In this document: positions 1-5,814 of the stretch, piece by piece | How positions within the stretch are numbered: position 1 is the stretch's first letter | How the letters are laid out: each line of letters starts with the position of its first letter | Assembly (NCBI GenBank): GCA_025450555.1 | Contig: JANWHF010000184.1 | Span: 1 to 8,671 of the forward strand | Origin: Tepidisphaeraceae bacterium | GTDB taxonomy: Bacteria; Planctomycetota; Phycisphaerae; Tepidisphaerales; Tepidisphaeraceae | Direction: 5' to 3' | Length of the DNA stretch: 8,671 bases | The notes under the pieces: generated by a model | Told to the model about the DNA's origin: nothing | The model's database searches: none | The model's input: the letters and a program-made list of their open reading frames with translations, nothing else | Translations under genes and position numbers: made by a program

Positions 1-529
1 AAGTCCAGCCCGTGTCAAGCCCATATCCGCCGGGCCAGTGCCATCCCCAGGCTGCGTGGGTAATGCCGCTGAAGAGCAGATACAGGAAAAAGACGCTGCC
101 GGTGCAATAGAGCCAGAAGCTCAGGAGATTGAGTCGGGGAAACGCGACGTCCTTTGCGCCAAGCTGCATGGGCAGGACGAAGTTCCCCAGGATTGCGGGG
201 ATCGCCGGCACCATGAACATGAACACCATCACCGCGCCATGGAGGGTGAAAAAGTGGTTGTACAGCTCGTAAGAGCGATTGGCGGCCGCGGGGTTGGCGG
301 CATAATCAAGGGGATGCCAGAGCATCGTGCGCAGCATGATGGCAAACATGCCACCGATGAAAAAGGCCGTGCAAACGGCGATCATGTACATCACGCCGAT
401 GCGCTTGTGATCGAGAGTAAACAGCCAGGACGTGATCCCACGGTCATGCGTGAGGTAGTTATCCGCGTGCTCGTGGCTCTCATGAAAGCCACGGTGGCCA
501 GCGGCTATTGCGCCTGTGTTGAGTGTCAT
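1..529 (-). CDS. coxA: Cytochrome c oxidase subunit I, N-terminal part (gene runs off the window)
   Basis: This is the haem-copper catalytic subunit that reduces oxygen to water and pumps protons; 176 codons are present and the 3' part lies outside the window. The protein opens with a histidine-rich cytoplasmic tail (His12, 16, 19, 21, 28), then the family landmark TLDHKRIG before helix I. Helix II holds FFTLHGAVMVF, whose His97 is the expected low-spin haem ligand. GNFVLPMQLGAKDVAFPR follows, with Asp127 matching the entry residue of the D proton channel. A third helix and an ITHAAWGWHWPGG loop close the visible part. CuB and haem a3 ligands lie beyond the edge, so A1 or A2 type cannot be judged. 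The ATG at 529 has a GGAG six bases upstream. It follows coxB by 48 bases. The family call is secure. Confidence 0.97.
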   Translation of the reverse strand, partial: MTLNTGAIAAGHRGFHESHEHADNYLTHDRGITSWLFTLDHKRIGVMYMIAVCTAFFIGGMFAIMLRTMLWHPLDYAANPAAANRSYELYNHFFTLHGAVMVFMFMVPAIPAILGNFVLPMQLGAKDVAFPRLNLLSFWLYCTGSVFFLYLLFSGITHAAWGWHWPGGYGLDTGWT

Positions 530-535
530 TGACGG

Positions 536-540
536 CTCCG
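536..540 (-). promoter_or_regulatory. Ribosome binding site of coxA
   Basis: CGGAG on the minus strand, with six bases between it and the ATG at 529. It is one of the clearest Shine-Dalgarno matches in the window and supports the chosen coxA start. Confidence 0.6.
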
Positions 541-548
541 AAACATTT

Positions 549-564
549 GCGCAGCGGCCTGCGC
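549..564 (-). other. Hairpin in the coxB-coxA spacer
   Basis: A perfect 6-bp GC-rich stem, GCGCAG pairing with CTGCGC around a four-base loop, lies between the coxB stop and the coxA ribosome site. No run of T follows it on the transcribed strand, so it is not a standard factor-independent terminator. A role as an mRNA processing or stability element that sets CoxB:CoxA levels is possible but is inference. Confidence 0.45.
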
Positions 565-577
565 GATACTTCTTGTG

Positions 578-1624
578 CTACTTCTTCTCGCTCGTCTCGT
601 TCTTGGCGTTCTTGTCGGGAACCAATTCGTTCCCTTTGGCCAAGTCGCTGCTCTTTACGTTCGAACTGATCGATTTCAAATACCAGGTAATCGCATCAAT
701 TTCCTGATCGTTCAGACGCCCCTTGAACGGAGGCATGATGTTGTTAAAGCCCTTCACGATCTTGGCGCCTGGATCCATGATCGATTCATGGACATATGCG
801 TCATCGGCCAAAACGGTGGTGCCGTTGTCAAGCGGCACATTCGACCCGTAAACGTCTTTCCAGGTTGGGCCGTTGCCTTTTTCGCCGTTGACGGAATGGC
901 AACCGACGCATCCAAACATCTCGTAAAGCCGTTTCCCGCCCTCGATATAGGTTCTGCCCTTTAAGGGATTCGCCGCATCTTCGAGGAACGTGGCAAAATG
1001 CGCGTCGTCGTCAACCACCGCCGTCGAATGCATGATCGAGTGGCCAATCCCGCAATAGTCGGCACAGAAAATGTCATAGGTGCCGGCCTTGGTCGCCTGG
1101 AACCACATGCGGTTGTAGCGGCCCGGCACCACGTCCTTCTTGACGCGAAACGCCGGGATAAAAAGGGCGTGGATCACGTCCTGCGATTCGAGCACCATTC
1201 GCACCGGCTTATTGAGCGGAACGTGCAGTTCATCCGACACGCCGCCGTTGGGATAGACAAACTGCCATTTCCACATCTGTCCGACGGCCTTAATCTGCAT
1301 CGCCCCGGGCGGTTCGACGACTTCGTTGAGAAAGCCTTTGAAGCCCCAGTAATAAATCACGCCGACGATGATCGTGGGGATGACGGTCCAGGTGACTTCC
1401 AGGGCATTGTTATGGCCACTGTGTGCGCCGCCTTCATTCCCCTTGCGATGGCGATAGCGCCACATGAACCAGACCATCAGCCCGACGACGAGGATCGTGA
1501 AGAAGACGTTGATCCAGTAGATGAAATAAAAGAGGTTGTCCACGTCGGGGGCGACGGTGGAGGCCTGCTCGGGTAGCCAGAAGGTCCGAGCCGCGTTGAG
1601 AGCCAGAATCGAGTGCCACATCAT
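578..1624 (-). CDS. coxB: Cytochrome c oxidase subunit II with fused C-terminal cytochrome c (caa3 type)
   Basis: This subunit accepts electrons on a cytochrome c domain and passes them through the binuclear CuA centre to subunit I. Numbering from the ATG at 1624 (348 aa), two membrane helices lie at about 31-57 and 78-98; Glu76 in ALEVTWTVIP matches the conserved Glu at the K-channel entrance. The CuA ligands are His152 (VIHALF) and the CADYCGIGHSIM block: Cys187, Cys191, His195, Met198. Asp189 stands where Glu is usual. The haem c domain has CVGCH (Cys239, Cys242, His243) and a probable axial Met297 in IMPPF. A charged tail ends at a TAG stop. No cleavable signal peptide is obvious. An in-frame TTG at 1639 would add five residues and overlap the sco stop; I prefer ATG 1624, which has GAGA five bases upstream. 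ATG 1621 is also possible. Confidence 0.97.
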   Translation of the reverse strand: MMWHSILALNAARTFWLPEQASTVAPDVDNLFYFIYWINVFFTILVVGLMVWFMWRYRHRKGNEGGAHSGHNNALEVTWTVIPTIIVGVIYYWGFKGFLNEVVEPPGAMQIKAVGQMWKWQFVYPNGGVSDELHVPLNKPVRMVLESQDVIHALFIPAFRVKKDVVPGRYNRMWFQATKAGTYDIFCADYCGIGHSIMHSTAVVDDDAHFATFLEDAANPLKGRTYIEGGKRLYEMFGCVGCHSVNGEKGNGPTWKDVYGSNVPLDNGTTVLADDAYVHESIMDPGAKIVKGFNNIMPPFKGRLNDQEIDAITWYLKSISSNVKSSDLAKGNELVPDKNAKNETSEKK

Positions 1625-1635
1625 GATTGTCTCAT

Positions 1636-2568
1636 TCAAGCGCTGACATTTTGATCAGGGCTTTGGGCTTTGCGACGGCGCTCGGCCCGCATCAGGAAAA
1701 TAACCATGGCGGCCACCAGCAGCACTGTAATGGCCCCGCCGATCTTCATCAGTCCAATGGCCGCGAGGGCATATTTGCCCTGATGGCCGTCATATTGAAA
1801 GCAAGTCAGGATAAAGGAATCGATCGTCGATCCGATCTTTCCATCGGAGGCTTCGACGAGCGAAAGCCGAACCGTTTGTTCGTCAAACTTTACGCCATAC
1901 AGATAGCGGGAGATCTTTCCATCCGGCGTAGCGACGATCAGGCAGGCCGGATGCGAGTATTGCCCGGCGCTGGCGATCCAGCGGTATTCAAAGCCGGTCG
2001 CCTGTGCGAGCTTGTCAATCTGATCGACGCGGCCGGTCAGCAGATGCCAGGCATTGGCATCGCTGGCGCGGTGATAGGCGCTGAGATACGACTTCTTTTT
2101 CTCGGCCGCCAGTTGCGGAGTTTCCGAAGGGTCGATGCTGACGAAGACCACCTGATAGTCCTTGCCTGCATCGAGCTTCAAATCATTGAGGACGTCGATC
2201 AGGCCCTGCGAAGTCAGGCTGCAGAGCATCGGGCAGCGGTAATAGCCCAGTTGCAGGATGACCGGCCGCTTTCCGCCGTTGAAGTAGTCACCCAGCCGCA
2301 CTTGCTTGCCGGTTTCATCGGTGAACTGCAGATCGAGCGGGATCTTGGTGTTTAGATGTTCCTTGACGGTGACGGCTTTGGCCTCGGCCGGGATCGTGCC
2401 GGTCCCACCGCCGCCGATGAACCAGTTGGTCTTGGGAACCTGAAGCGCGCCGCTGTCTCCATCCTCGGCGCGAGCCAACGAAGAACAAACTGCCGTTATC
2501 GCGGCAACGATAAGGAGCGTGAGAAGATGTCGTTGAACAACATGTTTCATTGCAGTGATTCGACCCAT
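1636..2568 (-). CDS. sco: SCO1/SenC/PrrC-family copper chaperone with C-terminal membrane anchor
   Basis: A thioredoxin-fold protein of the SCO family, which delivers copper to or reduces the CuA site of subunit II. Numbering from the ATG at 2568 (310 aa): a signal peptide ends near SLARA-ED; the CxxxC copper motif is RCPMLC (Cys112, Cys116); the third expected ligand is His206 in YSHPACL, followed by TPDGKISRYLYG. The protein is much longer than a minimal SCO (around 200 aa) because of a tail with Cys256 in LTCFQYDGHQGKY and a hydrophobic helix at about 273-293, followed by the basic MRAERRRK, which suggests a second anchor with a cytoplasmic end. A GTG at 2571 or an ATG at 2550 are alternative starts. 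ATG 2568 shares a base with the TGA stop of the upstream gene (TGATG), so translational coupling is likely. Its place directly before coxB fits a role in CuA assembly. Confidence 0.94.
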   Translation of the reverse strand: MGRITAMKHVVQRHLLTLLIVAAITAVCSSLARAEDGDSGALQVPKTNWFIGGGGTGTIPAEAKAVTVKEHLNTKIPLDLQFTDETGKQVRLGDYFNGGKRPVILQLGYYRCPMLCSLTSQGLIDVLNDLKLDAGKDYQVVFVSIDPSETPQLAAEKKKSYLSAYHRASDANAWHLLTGRVDQIDKLAQATGFEYRWIASAGQYSHPACLIVATPDGKISRYLYGVKFDEQTVRLSLVEASDGKIGSTIDSFILTCFQYDGHQGKYALAAIGLMKIGGAITVLLVAAMVIFLMRAERRRKAQSPDQNVSA

Positions 2569-2882
2569 CACTTTTGCGGGTTCGCCTGCCAGGGCACTTT
2601 GCCGCCATTTTCGGCAATGTCCTTCATCGCCTGATCGATTGGGATCGCGACGATTCCCTTTTTCTCATCCACCCAGCGATATTCGCTGATGCTCTGAACC
2701 TGTTCGGCCTTGCGCTGCGCGGCCGATTGATCGGCCATCGTCTGCCACTTGGCGGCCAGTTCCTCGTGCTCCTGATATTGGAACCAGCCTTCGACGGTGA
2801 AGGCGATCACCACCAGCAGGATCGAGGAGATGATCCCAATGGTGATGACCAGCGGCGTATTAATGCCTTCCTTTTGAGCCAT
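2568..2882 (-). CDS. Small single-helix membrane protein of the ACIII/oxidase cluster
   Basis: 104 residues. One membrane helix (about 11-30, LVITIGIISSILLVVIAFTV) is followed by a charged, Gln/Ala-rich stretch (36-66) likely to be helical, then SEYRWVDEKKGIVAIPIDQAM (split here as Tyr68-Val78 and AIPIDQAMKDI). The segment 'IPID-x-AM' preceded by W-V-D and G-x-V resembles a motif I recall from small proteins encoded beside SCO and oxidase genes in several phyla, but I cannot confirm the family. It may be an ACIII accessory subunit of the ActG kind or an oxidase assembly or supercomplex factor. No cofactor-binding residues or cysteines are present. The ATG at 2882 has AGAGG nine bases upstream, overlapping the actF stop; its own TGA stop overlaps the sco start. 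The gene is certainly real in context; the function is inferred. Confidence 0.88.
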   Translation of the reverse strand: MAQKEGINTPLVITIGIISSILLVVIAFTVEGWFQYQEHEELAAKWQTMADQSAAQRKAEQVQSISEYRWVDEKKGIVAIPIDQAMKDIAENGGKVPWQANPQK

Positions 2883-2891
2883 GTCCGCAAA

Positions 2892-2896
2892 CCTCT
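2892..2896 (-). promoter_or_regulatory. Ribosome binding site of the small membrane protein gene
   Basis: AGAGG nine bases upstream of the ATG at 2882. Its first base is the last base of the actF TAA stop, so ribosomes finishing actF end on this site, which favours coupled translation. Confidence 0.55.
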
Positions 2897-4266
2897 TAGA
2901 TATTCGTAAAGGCCAGCGCGTCCTTCAGTCGCGGATCGTGAGTCGGCCGTAGATCGGCTCGCGACATATTCCAGACGATCGCCGCCAGGAACAATCCGCC
3001 AAAGATCAGCAATGCGCCCAGATCGACCACGCTCACGTTCAAAGCGCCGTACTCGGGCATCACCATCCAGTAGGCATCCACCAGATGGAACGCCAGCACC
3101 CAGATCGCCCAGAGGAAAAGCAGCGTCTTATTGCGTTTCACGTGGCGCGACAAGAGTCCCAGGAACGGGATGCAGAACTGGCCAAACAGGATCGCGATGA
3201 TGACGCCCGACCAGGAGGAGGGGTGCTGCGTCGAAGCACCATGGCGCGCATACCAGCTTACTTCTTCAGGAATGCTCGAATACCAAAGCAGCATGTACTG
3301 GCCGAATGCGATGTAACCGAAGAAGAAAGTGAAGCCAAAGAGATATTTGCCCAGGTCGTGATAGTGCTCGATGCTGACGCTGCCGCGCAGGTAGCCCAGG
3401 GCCTGAAGGATATAAACAGCAATGATGATTGTCGCAAAGCCCGACAGGATGCTGCCGGAGATGACATACACGCCGAACATCGTGCTGTACCAGTGCGGGT
3501 CCAGCGACATGATTAAATCAAAGGTGGCGAAGGTGATTGTCAGGCCCATGATCACCAGGCAGACCGGCGCAAACGACTGCATCTTGAGCGTCAGATTCTT
3601 ATCGCCCGTGTGATCCTGCCGGATGGAAGTCCGCCGGAACCATAAAGCGATGCCCGACCAGGCCGCGAAGTAGATAAAGATACGGAGGAAGAAAAAGGCG
3701 TTGCTGTACCAGGCGAAAGCGCCGTCGCGCTTCCACTTGATGCCATTCTCGAACACCGGCCCATGAGCAAATTCCGCGGTGCGCTTTGCGTGAGTCGCCT
3801 CGGCGGTAGGCGGGAACTCTTCGTTCTCGGCAACCTTTTCCTGAGCGTTGGTTTGTGCGCCTTCATCGGGATTGGCCAGTTGCGGGCTGTTGGGCGGGAT
3901 CGCCCACATGTAGATCGTGCCCTTCTGATTGATGATTGAAATCAGCAGCGGAATCGACAGAAGCCAGAGAACCGGCAGCGTGGCGGCGATGTTTTCCGAA
4001 GTACGCCGGATTGTGACGTTCCAGCCAGCGCGCGAGGCATGATGCACGACCACGGCAAAGAGCGCGCCGAGCGCCATGGTGGTGAAGAAAACCCAGGCCA
4101 TCAGGTACGAGAAGAGAATCCGCTGCGTTCCGTGATTTCCCAGGAATAGCATCGCCAGGCCCCCGGCGGCAGCGACGATCCCAACGATCATCAGCATGCC
4201 TGACGAATCGCGCAGCTTGATGCGATCTTCGGGGGCGGGTTCGGAATGGTGTGCGTGTGCTGCCAC
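2896..4266 (-). CDS. actF: Alternative complex III membrane subunit ActF (NrfD-like)
   Basis: 456 residues, mostly membrane helices (roughly ten). ActF is the second NrfD/PsrC-like integral subunit of ACIII and is thought to help in the coupling of quinol oxidation to proton movement and in contact with the oxidase. Family landmarks seen are SLDPHWYSTMFGVYVISG (254-271), GQYMLLWYSSIPEE (322-335), FHLVDAYWMVMPEYG (393-407) and the C-terminal HDPRLKDALAF. A histidine-rich N-terminus (His4, 6, 7) precedes helix I. Between the third and fourth hydrophobic blocks (about 122-182) there is a long soluble loop rich in Glu, Ala and Asn. The start is GTG at 4266, supported by GGAGAG 8-10 bases upstream. 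It follows actE by 30 bases and precedes the small membrane protein by 13. Confidence 0.96.
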   Translation of the reverse strand: MAAHAHHSEPAPEDRIKLRDSSGMLMIVGIVAAAGGLAMLFLGNHGTQRILFSYLMAWVFFTTMALGALFAVVVHHASRAGWNVTIRRTSENIAATLPVLWLLSIPLLISIINQKGTIYMWAIPPNSPQLANPDEGAQTNAQEKVAENEEFPPTAEATHAKRTAEFAHGPVFENGIKWKRDGAFAWYSNAFFFLRIFIYFAAWSGIALWFRRTSIRQDHTGDKNLTLKMQSFAPVCLVIMGLTITFATFDLIMSLDPHWYSTMFGVYVISGSILSGFATIIIAVYILQALGYLRGSVSIEHYHDLGKYLFGFTFFFGYIAFGQYMLLWYSSIPEEVSWYARHGASTQHPSSWSGVIIAILFGQFCIPFLGLLSRHVKRNKTLLFLWAIWVLAFHLVDAYWMVMPEYGALNVSVVDLGALLIFGGLFLAAIVWNMSRADLRPTHDPRLKDALAFTNI

Positions 4267-4274
4267 GTTATTGG

Positions 4275-4280
4275 CTCTCC
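4275..4280 (-). promoter_or_regulatory. Ribosome binding site deciding the GTG start of actF
   Basis: GGAGAG on the minus strand lies eight bases before the GTG at 4266. There is no in-frame ATG until Met24, inside the start of helix I, so this site supports the GTG start. Confidence 0.55.
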
Positions 4281-4285
4281 AGACT

Positions 4286-4310
4286 TTCTCGCTTGATCAC
4301 TTCTCGCTTG
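4286..4310. repeat. Short direct repeat at the actE-actF junction
   Basis: TTCTCGCTTG occurs at 4286-4295 and again at 4301-4310, with five bases between. The second copy encodes the last residues of ActE (SEK) and the first lies just after its stop. It looks like a small tandem duplication of about 15 bases; no function is apparent. Confidence 0.4.
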
Positions 4311-5154
4311 TCGTCTTCGCAGGCTCGGTACTTGGTTGCGTCACAGGCGCGGCCTTGATCTTGCCTCGTTCATTTTCCGGCACCATCGCAACCGTTCCGT
4401 TCTGGCTCAGTTGCAGGCTTCGCACGTACGAGACAATCGCCCAGCGGTCGGCCACCGGAATCTGCGGGCCATGGGCCGGCATGTTGCGGATGCCGACGTT
4501 GATCGTGTTGTAAATATGCCCGACGGGTCGATTGCGAACCGTTTCGCTACGCAGGTCGGCTGCCTGCACCCAGGTCGCTTCCGGCTTCTGCGCGTCAGGA
4601 TCAGTCAATCCCGACAGCTCCAGGCCGCGCTCATTCACCATGCCATGCCCGGAGCCGTCGTAGCCATGGCAGGGGGTGCAATAGATGTTGAAGCGGTTTT
4701 GTCCGCGGGCCACGAGGGCTGCATTCACTTTCACCTGCTGTGGGAAAGTGTCATAGAAAATCGTCTCGCCTTTGCCGGTCTTGGGATCGATCTTCTGCTT
4801 GGGCTGACGCAATCCAGTCTGCGGATCGATCTCAGTTTCATAGCCGCGATAATAGTGGTCGTCTTCCTGCGCTTCGCCGCGGGCGACCGTTCCCGGAATC
4901 GGCAGGCGATCGGCACGGCCATCGATGAAGACATCGCTGGATTGCTGCTCTTTGTACTTGGGCATCGTGCCCATGTCCTGGGCAAGCTGCGGCCGGGGAT
5001 CAGGCGATCGCGAATACCGCGCCCGCACGATGATTGCCAGCGGAATCCAACTGGCGCAGACGCTGATGTACAGGCCGTACTTGGCCCAGATCGGCGGCTT
5101 CCCCAGCTTCGGAGGCCGAACTTCTACAGTGTACTTGGGCAGGTTCTCTTGCAT
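4297..5154 (-). CDS. actE: Alternative complex III monohaem cytochrome c subunit ActE
   Basis: 285 residues with one c-type haem. ActE is the periplasmic monohaem cytochrome of ACIII, likely close to the exit point for electrons towards the oxidase. An N-terminal cytoplasmic segment is followed by one membrane helix (about 23-44) and then QDMGTMPKYKEQQ and VFIDGRADRLPIPGTVARG, both typical of ActE. The haem site is IYCTPCHG (Cys159, Cys162, His163), with Met225 in IRNMPAHGP as probable axial ligand. The tail is Pro/Thr/Lys-rich. Between the conserved EDDHYY and DTFP segments there is an insert with two DPxTG units (DPQTG, DPKTG). The usual lipobox of many ActE proteins is not seen; Cys33 sits inside the helix after ISV. 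The ATG at 5154 lacks a good Shine-Dalgarno site and lies 27 bases after actD, so coupling to actD is plausible. Confidence 0.96.
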   Translation of the reverse strand: MQENLPKYTVEVRPPKLGKPPIWAKYGLYISVCASWIPLAIIVRARYSRSPDPRPQLAQDMGTMPKYKEQQSSDVFIDGRADRLPIPGTVARGEAQEDDHYYRGYETEIDPQTGLRQPKQKIDPKTGKGETIFYDTFPQQVKVNAALVARGQNRFNIYCTPCHGYDGSGHGMVNERGLELSGLTDPDAQKPEATWVQAADLRSETVRNRPVGHIYNTINVGIRNMPAHGPQIPVADRWAIVSYVRSLQLSQNGTVAMVPENERGKIKAAPVTQPSTEPAKTTSEK

Positions 5155-5181
5155 GGACGTTTTGGCCCGGTTGCTGCCTGT

Positions 5182-5766
5182 CTAATCCTCAACACGTTCG
5201 ACGTACTTGGCGCCGGCATTCCGTAAAAGTTGCTCGGCCGACTGCTCCTCAAACACCGGATCAGTCGCATCGAGCACGACAAAAAACCGATCGTTGGTCA
5301 CCCGGCGAAACCGCTCGCTCTTGAGCAGCGGGTTGTAATGCGTGGGAAGCCGACACAGGCCGAGCATTCCAAACACCGACATCAGCACCGCGCAAAGAAT
5401 GGTGCATTCGAAGGCGACTGGAATGTTGGCCGGCAAGCTCCAGAAAGGCTTTCCACTGATGGGAAAGGCATAGTCGTAGGCATTGCAGTACCACTGGAGC
5501 GCGATTCCACCCGCCGCGCCAAAAAGCCCTGCCGCCAGCACCAGCCAGGGCAGCACGGTGGGGCGGGTGCCCATGACCGCATCGATGCCGTGGATGGGGA
5601 AGGGCGTATGCACATCCCACCGCCGAAAGCCCGCATGGCGGACTTTCTCCGCCGCGGAAAAGACCGAATCCACATCCTTGAACTCGCCCATCAGCGCGAC
5701 CAGTTCCGCCGGCTGCGGTTCAGCCGAAGGGATGTCGTGAGCGTGATGTTCAACTCTCGAATTCAT
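5182..5766 (-). CDS. actD: Alternative complex III subunit ActD (DUF3341 family)
   Basis: 194 residues. ActD is a structural ACIII subunit with two membrane helices that packs against ActC and has no cofactor. The order seen is a histidine-bearing N-terminus (His7, 8, 10), a cytoplasmic domain with LVALMGEFKDVDSVFSAAEK and HTPFPIHGIDAVMG (about 22-66), helix 1 (69-90), the family landmark ISGKPFWSLPANIPVAFE (103-120), helix 2 (about 114-138), then HYNPLL and a second soluble segment ending in VERVED. Both soluble parts should face the cytoplasm by family precedent. The ATG at 5766 has only a weak ribosome site and lies 48 bases after the actC stop. Length and landmarks match the family fully. 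Confidence 0.96.
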   Translation of the reverse strand: MNSRVEHHAHDIPSAEPQPAELVALMGEFKDVDSVFSAAEKVRHAGFRRWDVHTPFPIHGIDAVMGTRPTVLPWLVLAAGLFGAAGGIALQWYCNAYDYAFPISGKPFWSLPANIPVAFECTILCAVLMSVFGMLGLCRLPTHYNPLLKSERFRRVTNDRFFVVLDATDPVFEEQSAEQLLRNAGAKYVERVED

Positions 5767-5814
5767 AATCTTTGCTCGCAGTCAGTCGCCTGCTAACCGG
5801 GTCATCGTCTTACA

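Noticed and set aside
549..564. A factor-independent terminator after coxB
   Set aside because: The stem is followed by AAATGTTTCGG on the minus strand with no T-run, and coxA follows at once with its own ribosome site.
998..2355. Plus-strand frames opposite coxB and sco
   Set aside because: They are antisense to two well-supported genes, with low-complexity His/Asp/Arg-rich products typical of shadow frames.
5054..5060. A lipobox at Cys33 of ActE
   Set aside because: Val precedes the Cys, where Gly, Ala or Ser is expected, and hydrophobic sequence continues after it as a membrane helix.
4336..5226. A 296-codon plus-strand frame opposite actE
   Set aside because: It shadows actE and the end of actD. 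The cytochrome c motif and ActE landmarks fix the true strand.
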